Shown: positions 17,355 through 25,980, counted from the first letter of the stretch. The stretch is DNA of 64,000 bases from Paenibacillus tepidiphilus (GCF_008635795.1 NZ_VWRQ01000012.1:62001-126000); one strand, 5' to 3'. A program made the numbers and translations. Notes: generated by a model from the letters alone, not told the origin.

Positions 17355-18191
17355 ATGAATGATTATAACGTATCCGGGGAACAGCCCCGTTCGGAGGGGC
17401 CTTCAAGCGAAGAATTGTGGAATGAGGATACTTACGCCGCCTGGGTCGCCCGGTTCGGGACACCGGCGGAAGCCGCAGCCAAGCTGGCGCAGCATCCGGC
17501 GGGAAGGCTGTTTCCGCTGAACGATTATTTCGGTGATGTACAAGGCCGCAGGGTTATGAATCTGATGGGCTCCAGTGGCATGAAGGCAGTGGCGCTGGCT
17601 CTGCTGGGTGCCAAGGTCACGGTGGCTGACTTCTCGGAAGCCAATGCACGTTACGCGGAGGAGCTTGCCCGGGAAGCCGGAGTTGAGCTTACTTATGTCG
17701 TTTCCGATGTGCTGCAGCTTCCGGATACAGTGGAAAGAGGCACTTATGAGCTTGTCTTCGCGGAGATGGGGATTGTGCACTATTTTACCGATTTGGAGCG
17801 CTTCATGAGGATTGCGGCTGAGCTGCTGGCTCCCGGCGGGACCTTCGTGCTGCGCGACTTTCATCCGGTGACCACCAAGCTGATCTCCTCCAAAGGCTCG
17901 ACGGCCAAGGTCCGGAAGCATAAGGTGAGCGGTGATTATTTCGACACTGCGCTGGAGGAGAAGCAGGTCTCGTATTCGAAATACCTGCCTTCGGATAGTG
18001 CCGGGGCAGGGGATAGCGCCAGACATAGTGTTGTGTATTGGCGCCGCTGGACGCTGGGCGAAATTGTAACGGCCGCAGCGCGTGCCGGACTGATTATCCG
18101 GGAGCTGGTGGAAGAGCCGAACCTTTCATCAGAGGTCTATGACAAAGGCATCCCCAAGACATTTACACTGGCGGCAGTCAAGCCGCAATAA
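17355..18191 (+). CDS. class I SAM-dependent methyltransferase
   Basis: 278 aa. A Rossmann-type methyltransferase core is visible: motif I region VMNLMGSSGMKAVALALLGAKVTVADFS, motif II/III around LTYVVSDVLQLP, and motif IV around YELVFAEMGIVHYF, then LAPGGTFVLRDFHPVTTKL. The N-terminal helix (ELWNEDTYAAWVARFG) is usual for small-molecule methyltransferases. The substrate cannot be inferred. The ribosome site AAAGGGG lies somewhat far (about 11 bases) from ATG 17355. Confidence 0.85.
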   Translation: MNDYNVSGEQPRSEGPSSEELWNEDTYAAWVARFGTPAEAAAKLAQHPAGRLFPLNDYFGDVQGRRVMNLMGSSGMKAVALALLGAKVTVADFSEANARYAEELAREAGVELTYVVSDVLQLPDTVERGTYELVFAEMGIVHYFTDLERFMRIAAELLAPGGTFVLRDFHPVTTKLISSKGSTAKVRKHKVSGDYFDTALEEKQVSYSKYLPSDSAGAGDSARHSVVYWRRWTLGEIVTAAARAGLIIRELVEEPNLSSEVYDKGIPKTFTLAAVKPQ

Positions 18192-18199
18192 GCAGATGA

Positions 18200-18256
18200 A
18201 ACCGGTCAACTCCGATTGCAGATTCTTGATGCAGCGGGGCTGGCCGTTTTTTTTTT
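18200..18256 (+). terminator. imperfect terminator
   Basis: CGGTCA near 18210 pairs with TGGCCG near 18240, with further pairing inside (TGCA/TGCA), followed by about ten T. It ends the transporter-methyltransferase unit, which converges with the LysR gene. Confidence 0.65.
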
Positions 18257-18328
18257 CGTGATCATATTGATTATTTAATGGTGTGAATTAGTTGAAAGGA
18301 TTTTAATTAATGCCATTAAAATATTGCG

Positions 18329-19234
18329 CTATTCCGCTGATTCCGCAGCCTCCGGCGCTGCTGCCAGCGCCGCAAACGCCTCCTGCAACGGTGTCAGTGT
18401 ATAGTCTTTACGCCAGGCTATAAATACCGTGCTAGGTTCGGCCTGGGCTCCCGGCAGCGGCGCATACTTGAGCGTTCCTGCTGATACCTCCGCTAGTATC
18501 CCTGCTTTGGAGAAGAGCCCTACACTTCCGCCTTCACTGACCATCCGCTTAAGCGCCTCCGGTGAGTTGACAACCGTATTACTCCACAAACGTACATGGT
18601 TAAGCTGGGCCCAGCGGTCTGCATAACCTCTCATATATGAAGTAGGATCATGCCTGATCCAAGGTTCACGCGCTATTTGCTCCGGTGTCAGCTCGTTTAG
18701 AGCGGCAAAAGGATGATTCGGTGCAAAGATCAGCACGATCTCATCCCGGCAGACAGGAAGTGTATGCAGCGTCTCATCGGCGCCGGCGCTTCCATGGAGT
18801 ACAGCAAGCTGAATCTCGCGCCCCCGCAGCCGCTCGCGTACGAGATGATCAGAGAGCACCGACAGCGAAATCTGGATACCCGGATGCAAATTCATGTATT
18901 GCGCCATTATTTTAGGAACAATATAAGTACCGGGTAGGTATGCAGCATCCAGCTCCAGGTGTCCGGAGGAGAGGGAAGAGAACTGGCGCACACTCCGCTC
19001 CGCTTCCGCCGTCAGCGATACAATCCGCACCGCATATTGGTGAAGCGCCCGCCCGGCATCCGTCAGCAGGACCCGTCCGCTGCGGTATTGAAACAGGCTG
19101 ACGCCCAGCTCACTCTCCAGACTTTTCATATGGAAGGAGACGGTCGGCTGCTTGAGTCCCAGTTCGGCGGCAACATCCGTGACCTTTTTATATTTTTCAA
19201 TTAACACAACGATCTGTAATTTCACAATATTCAT
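18329..19234 (-). CDS. LysR-family transcriptional regulator
   Basis: 301 aa. The N-terminal winged helix-turn-helix (residues 1-60) reads MNIVKLQIVVLIEKYKKVTDVAAELGLKQPTVSFHMKSLE, followed by a linker helix and a periplasmic-binding-protein-like effector domain from about residue 88. ATG 19234 is preferred over the frame start at 19270 because GGAGGAA is well spaced before it and family alignment begins there. It is transcribed away from pstS and converges with the methyltransferase gene. An 8-bp-arm palindrome at 19283-19301 is a candidate autoregulatory site. The target pathway is unknown. Confidence 0.88.
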   Translation of the reverse strand: MNIVKLQIVVLIEKYKKVTDVAAELGLKQPTVSFHMKSLESELGVSLFQYRSGRVLLTDAGRALHQYAVRIVSLTAEAERSVRQFSSLSSGHLELDAAYLPGTYIVPKIMAQYMNLHPGIQISLSVLSDHLVRERLRGREIQLAVLHGSAGADETLHTLPVCRDEIVLIFAPNHPFAALNELTPEQIAREPWIRHDPTSYMRGYADRWAQLNHVRLWSNTVVNSPEALKRMVSEGGSVGLFSKAGILAEVSAGTLKYAPLPGAQAEPSTVFIAWRKDYTLTPLQEAFAALAAAPEAAESAE

Positions 19235-19559
19235 GGCTGTTCCTCCGCTTAAATTACAAATGACTAACAAATAATCTGCTCGATATAGATTATATCTATA
19301 TAAATATAGAAAAGCTATTCGTATTTTTATCTTTCACTTTACAAAATCAATACTTTTATCTAACGAACGGGCTCTAGAATAAGAAATGTCAGATGCGTGA
19401 TACATCACGAACTGTCACAGCTTCCAAAAGTGAGTTTTGTACGATTAGCAACACACGCAGCAGACAACTCACAAAACCCGGCAACTGCTGTAAACGGCGC
19501 AGATAAACAAGCCGCAGAAGCAGGCGTACGGAAAAACACTCAGGAGGAGACAACCAACA
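19235..19559. promoter_or_regulatory. divergent lysR-pstS regulatory region
   Basis: This 325-bp gap holds the promoters of both genes. ATATAGAT-TAT-ATCTATAT at 19283-19301 is a palindrome suited to LysR binding. TTATCT (19327), TTTACA (19338), AATACT (19349) and CTAACG (19360) are degenerate hexamers spaced exactly 11 bp apart, as in PhoP-binding direct repeats (consensus near TTAACA). CGTGAT-AC-ATCACG at 19396-19409 is a further perfect palindrome. Which signal drives pstS cannot be settled by eye. Confidence 0.5.
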
Positions 19560-20513
19560 ATGCAATTTAAGAAAAAATCGTGGATCATGGCTTTGGCTTT
19601 AACCAGTGTAGTAGCACTTTCGGCATGCGGCAACAACGGGGGAAATAATGCAGCAACCAATAACGCAGGCAACAACACCGCTGCAAACAACACACAGAAC
19701 AGCAGCGCAGAATTAAGCGGATCGATCCTGGCTTCGGGCTCCACAGCTCTTCAGCCGCTCGTTGAGCAGGTTGCAGAACGCTTCATGGAAACCAACACCG
19801 GCGTAGATATTCAAGTACAGGGCGGCGGTTCCGGCACAGGCCTTACACAGGTAGCCGAGAAGCAAGTCGATATCGGCAACTCCGACGTATTTGCAGAAGA
19901 GAAGCTGAAGGACGACGACGCAGAGAAAGCAGCATCGCTCGTTGACCATCAGGTAGCAGTAGTAGCCATCGCTGCAGTGTCCCATCCGGATGCCGGCGTG
20001 GACAGCCTGACCAAGCAGCAGCTGGTGGATATCTTCACTGGTAAAATCAAGAACTGGAGCGAAGTAGGCGGCGCCGATCAGGCAATCCAGATCATCAACC
20101 GTCCGGCCAGCTCGGGTACCCGTGCTACCTTCGAATCCTTTGCACTGGGAACCAAGACTGAAGACATGCAAGGTTCCATTCAGGAGGATTCCTCCGGTAC
20201 CGTTAAGAAAATGATCGGCGAAACTCCGGGAGCCATCGGTTATCTGGCCCTGTCGTACCTGGATGATTCCGTGAAGACCCTTAACTATGACGGCGTAGAG
20301 CCTTCCGTAGACAATGTAATTTCCGGTGATTATCCGGTATGGGCCTACCAGCACATGTACACTAACGGCGAGCCTACCGGCGCTTTGAAGGCCTTCCTTG
20401 ATTATTTCCTGACTGACGAAGTACAGACCACCGACGTGGTTGAGCTTGGATACATCCCGGCTTCCCAGATGCAGGTATCCCGCGATGTAGAAGGAAATGT
20501 AACTACAAAGTAA
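19560..20513 (+). CDS. pstS: phosphate ABC transporter substrate-binding lipoprotein
   Basis: PstS captures inorganic phosphate outside the membrane and delivers it to PstCA. The 317 aa precursor has a lipoprotein signal with lipobox LSAC (Cys23), an Asn/Ala-rich linker, then the binding fold with phosphate-binding loops GSTALQPL (about residue 60), GGGSGTGL and NRPASSGTRATFE. The start ATG 19560 follows AGGAGG. It heads pstSCAB; a hairpin after the gene may raise its level over the membrane components. Confidence 0.95.
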   Translation: MQFKKKSWIMALALTSVVALSACGNNGGNNAATNNAGNNTAANNTQNSSAELSGSILASGSTALQPLVEQVAERFMETNTGVDIQVQGGGSGTGLTQVAEKQVDIGNSDVFAEEKLKDDDAEKAASLVDHQVAVVAIAAVSHPDAGVDSLTKQQLVDIFTGKIKNWSEVGGADQAIQIINRPASSGTRATFESFALGTKTEDMQGSIQEDSSGTVKKMIGETPGAIGYLALSYLDDSVKTLNYDGVEPSVDNVISGDYPVWAYQHMYTNGEPTGALKAFLDYFLTDEVQTTDVVELGYIPASQMQVSRDVEGNVTTK

Positions 20514-20541
20514 AGTGTTAAAGATTCGTTTTGAACTTCAT

Positions 20542-20580
20542 GTGAAAAGAGGCGGAATCCTTCTGCCTCTCTTTTCACTT
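20542..20580 (+). terminator. intercistronic hairpin between pstS and pstC
   Basis: GTGAAAAGAGGC pairs with GCCTCTCTTTTCAC, followed by TTT. It is likely a partial terminator or mRNA stabiliser, giving more PstS than PstC/A/B. Confidence 0.7.
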
Positions 20581-20597
20581 TAGAAAGAGGGAGCAGC

Positions 20598-21500
20598 TTG
20601 AGCGTAAAACCGAAGAAAACAAAGCTGGAGAAGCATCATATCGAGGACTTTATCGGACGTTCTTATATGTCCTTATGCGTCCTGCTATTAATTGTGATCA
20701 TTGTGTCGATGGTCTATTTTGTCGCGTCCAAGGGACTTGCGAATTTCTTCAGCGGCAGAGTCTCGCTGTCTGAATTTTTCGGGGGCACCAAATGGGCTCC
20801 TGACGCAGACACGCCTTCCTACGGCGCACTGCCGTTTATCTCCGGGTCATTCCTGGTGACGCTGCTGGCGGCGCTTATCGCCAGTCCGCTCAGCATCTGC
20901 GCTGCGCTGTTCATGACTGAAATTGTCCCAAGCTGGGGCAAAAAGCTGCTGCAGCCGGTTATTGAATTGCTGTCGGGGATTCCGTCCGTTGTTTACGGCT
21001 TCGTGGGACTCAGTGTCATCGTGCCGTTTCTGCGCGATACCTTCCCGGGACAAGGCATCGGGGTTGCCGCGGGCGCGCTCGTATTGTCGGTCATGATTCT
21101 CCCGACGATCACCAGTGTGGCCGCGGATGCCCTGGCCGCCCTGCCCCAGAATCTGAAGGAATCCTCCTTCGCACTCGGTGCTACCCGCTGGCAGACGATC
21201 TCCCGGGTCATTCTGCCGACCACCTTCCCGGCGATTATGACAGGTGTCGTGCTGGGTATGGCCCGCGCCTTCGGTGAAGCACTGGCTGTGCAAATGGTAA
21301 TCGGGAACGCTCCGTTTGTGCCGAAGTCGCTGTTCGAGTCGGCTTCGACCTTAACCAGCGTAATCACGCTGGGCATGGGCAACACTACGATGGGCTCGAC
21401 CCACAATAACGCGCTGTGGAGCATGGCGCTGGTTCTTATGCTGATGACATTCCTGTTTGTCCTCGTCGTAAGAATGCTTGAAAGGAGAAATAAGATTTGA
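20598..21500 (+). CDS. pstC: phosphate ABC transporter permease PstC
   Basis: 300 aa inner permease subunit with six predicted membrane helices. The binding-protein-dependent transport motif is seen in SSFALGATRWQTISRVILPTTFPAI (EAA loop). The N-terminus (KPKKTKLEKHHIEDFIGRSYM) is cytosolic. The start is TTG 20598 with AGAGGGAG upstream, an unusual but well-supported start. It overlaps pstA by 4 bp. Confidence 0.94.
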   Translation: MSVKPKKTKLEKHHIEDFIGRSYMSLCVLLLIVIIVSMVYFVASKGLANFFSGRVSLSEFFGGTKWAPDADTPSYGALPFISGSFLVTLLAALIASPLSICAALFMTEIVPSWGKKLLQPVIELLSGIPSVVYGFVGLSVIVPFLRDTFPGQGIGVAAGALVLSVMILPTITSVAADALAALPQNLKESSFALGATRWQTISRVILPTTFPAIMTGVVLGMARAFGEALAVQMVIGNAPFVPKSLFESASTLTSVITLGMGNTTMGSTHNNALWSMALVLMLMTFLFVLVVRMLERRNKI

Positions 21501-22393
21501 AGCCGAGAACCGCTGACAAAATAGCCACAACCGTTATCGTAGCGTTGGCATTGCTTATCGTAGCCATTCTTATCGGGCTGCTGGGATACATTCTGGTCCG
21601 CGGATTTGGACATATCAGCTGGGATTTCCTGACTTCCGCGCCGCAAAAGATCCGTGCCGGCGGAGGGGTCGGACCGCAGCTGTTCAACTCGCTGTTCCTG
21701 CTGGTGCTGACACTTCTCATTACCGTACCTCTGGGTCTTGGCGCAGGGATCTTCATGGCGGAATACGCCCGGCCGGGCAAGCTGACCAACTTTATCCGCC
21801 TGATCGTTGAAGTGCTGTCCTCATTCCCTTCGATCATTGTCGGTTTGTTCGGTCTCTTGCTGATCGTCAATTACTTCGATCTGGGCTTCTCCCTGGTATC
21901 CGGCGCGCTGGCACTTACCGTCTTTAACCTGCCGCTGATGGTCCGTATTACGGAGCAGGCCTTCCGCGCCGTACCGAAGCAGCAGAAGGAAGCCGGCTTT
22001 GCCCTGGGGTTGTCCAAATGGAAGATTGTTACGTCCGTGCTGCTTCCGGTCGCTCTGCCGACGATTATCACCGGAACGATCCTGTCCGCAGGCCGTGTCT
22101 TCGGGGAAGCGGCAGCACTGATGTTCACGGCGGGCATGAGCAGCCCGCGGCTGGATTTCACGAACTGGAACCCGCTCAGCCCGTCTTCGCCGCTGAATCC
22201 GTTCCGCCCTGCGGAGACGCTGGCCGTGCATATCTGGAAGATCAACAGCGAAGGTCTCGCTCCGGATGCTGCGGAGATCGCTGCCGGCGCGTCCGCGGTG
22301 CTGGTCATCACCGTGCTGATCTTCAATCTGGCCGCCCGTTTCTTCGGACGTTATATTTACCGTAAGCTTACCGCTTCCAAGCGGATGAACTAG
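21497..22393 (+). CDS. pstA: phosphate ABC transporter permease PstA
   Basis: 298 aa permease partner of PstC with six membrane helices. The EAA loop is AGFALGLSKWKIVTSVLLPVALPTI. The periplasmic segment SSPRLDFTNWNPLSPSSPLNPFRPAETLAVHIW is typical of PstA. It starts at TTG 21497, overlapping the pstC stop, with AAAGGAG 10 bases upstream. Confidence 0.94.
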   Translation: MKPRTADKIATTVIVALALLIVAILIGLLGYILVRGFGHISWDFLTSAPQKIRAGGGVGPQLFNSLFLLVLTLLITVPLGLGAGIFMAEYARPGKLTNFIRLIVEVLSSFPSIIVGLFGLLLIVNYFDLGFSLVSGALALTVFNLPLMVRITEQAFRAVPKQQKEAGFALGLSKWKIVTSVLLPVALPTIITGTILSAGRVFGEAAALMFTAGMSSPRLDFTNWNPLSPSSPLNPFRPAETLAVHIWKINSEGLAPDAAEIAAGASAVLVITVLIFNLAARFFGRYIYRKLTASKRMN

Positions 22394-22431
22394 TACCCTA
22401 TTGATGAAGAGAGATTGAGGAGGAGTATGGG

Positions 22432-23205
22432 ATGGGAACAGCGGCTGCGGTACGCGAATCATTTCAAACGGAGAATCTGAGTATTTTTTACGGAACCTAT
22501 GAGGCGGTAAAAGGAATCAGCTTGCCCTTCGCACAGAATACAGTTACGGCACTGATCGGCCCGTCGGGCTGCGGCAAATCGACCTTTCTGCGCTCCCTGA
22601 ACCGGATGAACGATGATATCTCCGGCTCAACGACGAAGGGAAGCATCTGGATCGACGGAGTCGACATTAACGCTTCTGGCACCGATGTCATCAAGCTGCG
22701 GCAAAAGATCGGCATGGTCTGGCAGAAGCCAAACCCGTTCTATAAATCCATTTATGATAACATTGCCTTTGGCCCGAAATATCACGGCATTAAGAACAAG
22801 AAGGAACTGGACCAGATTGTAGAAAGCAGCCTGCGCCGTGCCGCCCTGTGGGATGAGGTCAAGGACCGGCTGAAGGATTCGGCGCTCGCCTTGTCCGGCG
22901 GTCAGCAGCAGCGGCTCTGCATCGCCCGCGCCTTGTCCGTTAATCCGCAGATTCTGCTGCTGGATGAACCGGCCTCTGCGCTTGATCCGGTCTCCACCGG
23001 CAAGGTGGAAGAGCTGATCAAGGAATTGAAGGAAGAGCTGCGGATCGTTATTGTTACCCATAACATGCAGCAGGCGGCGCGGATTTCCGACTTCACCGCA
23101 TACTTCTACCTTGGCTCACTTGTCGAGTATGACAAGACCGAGAAGATCTTCAGCAACCCGGACAACCAAATGACGCAGGAATACATTATGGGCCGTTTTG
23201 GCTGA
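22432..23205 (+). CDS. pstB: phosphate ABC transporter ATP-binding protein PstB
   Basis: 257 aa ATPase of the phosphate importer. Walker [11 protein letters not shown]-loop MVWQKPNPF, signature LSGGQQQR, Walker [10 protein letters not shown] and switch His in VTHNMQQA are intact; the NRMND and QKPNPF blocks are PstB-specific. The start ATG 22432 follows GAGGAGGAG. No phoU gene follows; the operon ends at the terminator at 23247. Confidence 0.95.
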   Translation: MGTAAAVRESFQTENLSIFYGTYEAVKGISLPFAQNTVTALIGPSGCGKSTFLRSLNRMNDDISGSTTKGSIWIDGVDINASGTDVIKLRQKIGMVWQKPNPFYKSIYDNIAFGPKYHGIKNKKELDQIVESSLRRAALWDEVKDRLKDSALALSGGQQQRLCIARALSVNPQILLLDEPASALDPVSTGKVEELIKELKEELRIVIVTHNMQQAARISDFTAYFYLGSLVEYDKTEKIFSNPDNQMTQEYIMGRFG

Positions 23206-23246
23206 TACAAGGAAGAGGAGGGCTGCCCGGCCTTCTCTGTAATACT

Positions 23247-23275
23247 AAAGCACCGTCTGCGGACGGTGCTTTTTT
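23247..23275 (+). terminator. terminator of pstSCAB
   Basis: AAAGCACCGTC pairs with GACGGTGCTTT around TGCG, followed by a T run. Confidence 0.93.
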
Positions 23276-23384
23276 GTATCTATGGAGCTGCGTCTTCAAA
23301 TGTCCGGTTCACTTAACCGCATGTAGATACTGCGCTCCCGGAAGCCAAGAGATTGCCAGAACTGCTTCGAAAATATCTAAGTAT

Positions 23385-23431
23385 TGTTAAACTAATGGAA
23401 TTAGTTTATATTATAACTAATCATATTAGTT
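23385..23431 (+). promoter_or_regulatory. promoter with two perfect TetR-type operators
   Basis: A TTGTTA -35 (23385-23390) and TATATT -10 (23407-23412) are separated by 16 bp. Two copies of the 17-bp palindrome AACTAAT-NNN-ATTAGTT lie at 23390-23406 and 23415-23431, centred 25 bp apart and embracing the -10. They probably bind the TetR regulator encoded by the second gene of the operon. Confidence 0.8.
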
Positions 23432-23451
23432 TTTTGAAGGGAGACAGACCT

Positions 23452-24171
23452 GTGCGTATTACACGCTTAGATAATTTAGTACAGTTGACATGGATGCCCG
23501 GATTTTTTCCGGTCAACAGTTATCTGATTGAGGAAGAAGACGGCCTCACTTTGATTGATGCGGCGCTTCCGTCCAGTGTAAAGGGGATTATCCAGGCCGC
23601 CGCTCAGCTGAACAAACCGCTGACCCGTATCCTGTTAACGCATGCTCATAGCGATCATATCGGAGCGCTCGACGGGCTCAAGCGGCTGCTTCCGGAAGCC
23701 CGTGTATATATTTCCGTACGGGATGCGGCACTCCTTGGCGGCGACCGTTCATTGCAGCCGGGTGAACCCCAGACCAAGATCAGGGGCGGTGTGCCGAAGA
23801 GAGTAACGACCAGGCCGGATGTTCTCCTCTCGGAAGGCGACCGGATCGGTTCGTTGACGGCGTTCAGCACACCCGGTCATACTCCGGGGTCCATGTCATT
23901 TCAGGATACACGGAGTGGGGCGCTGATTGTAGGCGACGCGTTCCAGACTTTCCGCGGAGTGGCGGTCTCGGGAACGGTGGTGCCTTGGTTTCCATTTCCC
24001 GCTTTGGCTACCTGGAGCAAAGAGCAGGCGCTGGCTAGCGCAGTCCGGCTTCTGGAGCTGCAGCCAGCCCTGCTAGGCTCCGGGCACGGCGATCTGCTCC
24101 CGCAGCCGGAGTCTGCGATGCGGCGGGCAATCGAGATCGCACAGAGCAAACTTCACAAGGAGCTGGTCTGA
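23452..24171 (+). CDS. metallo-beta-lactamase-fold hydrolase
   Basis: 239 aa. The zinc-binding motif is H64-A-H66-S-D68-H69 in LLTHAHSDHIGAL, followed by later ligands in STPGHTPGSM and the terminal SGHGD. The fold matches glyoxalase II-like and lactonase-like members; the substrate is not predictable. GTG 23452 is chosen because GAAGGGAGA lies 8 bases upstream and because the operator palindromes sit inside any longer frame. The TetR gene follows after one base, so this hydrolase is probably the repressed target. Confidence 0.85.
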   Translation: MRITRLDNLVQLTWMPGFFPVNSYLIEEEDGLTLIDAALPSSVKGIIQAAAQLNKPLTRILLTHAHSDHIGALDGLKRLLPEARVYISVRDAALLGGDRSLQPGEPQTKIRGGVPKRVTTRPDVLLSEGDRIGSLTAFSTPGHTPGSMSFQDTRSGALIVGDAFQTFRGVAVSGTVVPWFPFPALATWSKEQALASAVRLLELQPALLGSGHGDLLPQPESAMRRAIEIAQSKLHKELV

Positions 24172-24172
24172 T

Positions 24173-24760
24173 ATGTCGCCACGGGCGGGACTGGATACAC
24201 AAACGCTGGTGCTGGCTGCCGCCGAGCTTGCGGACAGCGGGGGATTCGAGCAGGTAACGCTGGCTTCGCTCGCAGCCAGGCTAGGCGTACGTTCTCCTTC
24301 ATTGTACAACCACATCAGCGGACTGGACGGATTGCGGACTCTGGTCGCTGAATATGGTCTTGAGGAACTATATTTGGCCATGTCTGCCGGGCTTGCAGGC
24401 AAGAAGGGCGATGCTGCGGTCCTTGCCATGGGAGAGGCTTATGTCGCCTTTGCCGGGCGGCGTCCCGGGCTGTATGCGATGACGCTGCGGGCGCCGCAGC
24501 AAAGCGATACGGCACTGCAGGAGGCGGGCAACCGGATCCTGCAGCTGATCATAGGCGTGCTAGCGGAGTACCGGCTAGGAACCGAAGGAGAGCTGCATGC
24601 CGTCCGTGGCCTGCGCAGCATCCTACACGGCTTCGCCGCGCTACACAGCATAGGAGGCTTCGGCATGCCGCTGGACACAGCGGTCAGCTTTCAGCGCCTG
24701 ATCAACACTTTTCTGGCCGGAATCCGCTGTATGGGTGAAGATGCAGAAGAGAAAGCTTAA
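24173..24760 (+). CDS. TetR/AcrR-family regulator with WHG-type C-terminus
   Basis: 195 aa. The N-terminal HTH runs LAAAELADSGGFEQVTLASLAARLGVRSPSLYNHI (about residues 13-48). The C-terminal ligand domain ends GLRSILHGFAALHSIGGFG...FQRLINTFLAGI, matching the WHG-type TetR C-terminal family. The start ATG lies 2 bases past the hydrolase stop. It is likely an autorepressor through the paired palindromes at 23390-23431; the inducer is unknown. Confidence 0.87.
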   Translation: MSPRAGLDTQTLVLAAAELADSGGFEQVTLASLAARLGVRSPSLYNHISGLDGLRTLVAEYGLEELYLAMSAGLAGKKGDAAVLAMGEAYVAFAGRRPGLYAMTLRAPQQSDTALQEAGNRILQLIIGVLAEYRLGTEGELHAVRGLRSILHGFAALHSIGGFGMPLDTAVSFQRLINTFLAGIRCMGEDAEEKA

Positions 24761-24778
24761 TCACGTAGTTTCGGAAGA

Positions 24779-24809
24779 GCTGGTCCTAAACAGAGGGCCG
24801 GCCTTTTTT
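24779..24809 (+). terminator. terminator of the hydrolase-tetR operon
   Basis: GCTGGTCC pairs with GGGCCGGC (two G-U pairs), followed by CTTTTTTG. Confidence 0.85.
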
Positions 24810-24853
24810 GTTCTAAAATACACAAACACAGAATATTATGTAGATTATGGTAA

Positions 24854-24882
24854 TTGACGGAAAATAATCGCAGGTATATACT
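24854..24882 (+). promoter_or_regulatory. sigma-A promoter of the peptide-signalling cassette
   Basis: TTGACG at 24854-24859 and TATACT at 24877-24882 are separated by exactly 17 bp. The transcript would start near 24889, giving a very short leader before the ribosome site at 24897. Confidence 0.8.
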
Positions 24883-24911
24883 GGTTATAAATGGAAGAAG
24901 GAGGAATTGAA

Positions 24912-25763
24912 TTGGTCGGATTGGATTTGGAGAGTATAGATGACCTTGATGCTTTAGGTCAAATGCTGAAGCTGACTTTTTCCAACGATGACTGGCAGCC
25001 GATGATCAAAATTGCGGACAAGCTCTACGAAGAGACATGTGTAAGTTATCATTTCTTAGAGCAGGACAAGGAGATTCCTCAAACCCGGAGGCCCTTAATC
25101 TATTATTTCGGTTACTCACAATTATGCAAGGGTGTGGCTCTGCAAAAGCTCAGAAAGTACCAGGAAGCCAGAGAGTGTATCAGCAGGTACAGCGATCTTT
25201 CCTGGTTCAAGGGAGTGGAGGACAAGGATAAGTACATTATTGAGGATTTCCGGATTTTCTCGATCGGCAATTCCTACACACTTGATCTATTGGAGGGCAA
25301 GGAGGACCGGCTCCAGGGATACGTTGATTATCTTAAGTACAACAAGCATGAAGTGTTTGCCGGCTTAATCACCATCTTTGAGGCTGCGCTCAAGTATGAT
25401 TTCAATATTGACTGGGCTTTGGCCGAAATGAAGGATGAATTAGATGTGTTACAGGACAGCGATAACTTGGCGAGAATCAGGTATTACACGGAGTTCTTAT
25501 ATTTATATGCCCTCTATGAGTACAAGCAGCAGAACTATACTAATGCAATCCATAAGAATTTGGAAGCTTTGACAGTAAGTAGTATTCTTAGAGATAACAC
25601 AGCATTCAAAAAGATGGTGTGCCTGTTTGAAAGTTTCAGAGATTATGCTTCCGAGGAACAAGAAAGGAATTACAAGGCGCAGCTGAAATCTATTTTTGAG
25701 GAGATGTTAACCAATGAAAAAGAGATTTCTTACGATTTTATTCACAGCAGCCATACTTTGTAG
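24912..25763 (+). CDS. TPR-like regulatory protein, RRNPP/Rap-like, lacking an HTH
   Basis: 283 aa, all-helical by inspection. Helix pairs such as QLCKGVALQKLRKYQEARECI and YLYALYEYKQQNYTNAIHKNLEAL read as tetratricopeptide-like repeats. Longer Paenibacillus proteins of this look carry an N-terminal HTH; here the frame begins directly in the repeat region, as in Rap proteins. TTG 24912 is preferred because GAAGGAGGA (24897-24905) fits its spacing, while ATG 24891 precedes that site. The 3' end overlaps the start of a small secreted-peptide gene by 50 bp, the arrangement seen in rap-phr pairs. The target is unknown: either protein inhibition (Rap-like) or another regulator. Family placement is inference. 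Confidence 0.7.
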   Translation: MVGLDLESIDDLDALGQMLKLTFSNDDWQPMIKIADKLYEETCVSYHFLEQDKEIPQTRRPLIYYFGYSQLCKGVALQKLRKYQEARECISRYSDLSWFKGVEDKDKYIIEDFRIFSIGNSYTLDLLEGKEDRLQGYVDYLKYNKHEVFAGLITIFEAALKYDFNIDWALAEMKDELDVLQDSDNLARIRYYTEFLYLYALYEYKQQNYTNAIHKNLEALTVSSILRDNTAFKKMVCLFESFRDYASEEQERNYKAQLKSIFEEMLTNEKEISYDFIHSSHTL

Positions 25764-25866
25764 CTTTTCCAGCATTGCTTTTGCTGATGGACAACAATCG
25801 CCGGCAACCCAGAAGGGTGTAGCTCCTGTAACCATTGTTCCGTTAAATCATGGTGTAGACTACTAA
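25714..25866 (+). CDS. secreted Phr-like pro-peptide
   Basis: 50 aa. A classical Sec signal (MKKRFLTILFTAAILCSFSS) ends at an AFA cleavage site after residue 24, leaving a 26-residue tail DGQQSPATQKGVAP... ending VPLNHGVDY. A ribosome site AGGAG at 25699-25703 lies inside the upstream gene, and the ATG overlaps that gene's last 50 bp in another frame. Size, signal peptide, position and overlap fit export followed by processing to a short C-terminal signalling peptide. It could instead be an unrelated small exported protein. No downstream gene follows before a hairpin at 25936. Confidence 0.75.
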   Translation: MKKRFLTILFTAAILCSFSSIAFADGQQSPATQKGVAPVTIVPLNHGVDY

Positions 25867-25935
25867 ACTTACATACCCGCAGAAACATTCAAGACAGCCT
25901 ACCAAAGTAGAAATTTGCATATGAAATTAAACAGA

Positions 25936-25980
25936 GCAGCGGTTTTCCGGTTATCGGAGGGCCGCTGTTATCTTTTCTGT
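25936..25980 (+). terminator. probable terminator of the peptide cassette
   Basis: AGCAGCGG and CCGCTGTT form the outer stem with CCGG/CGG pairing inside, followed by ATCTTTTCT. Confidence 0.6.
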
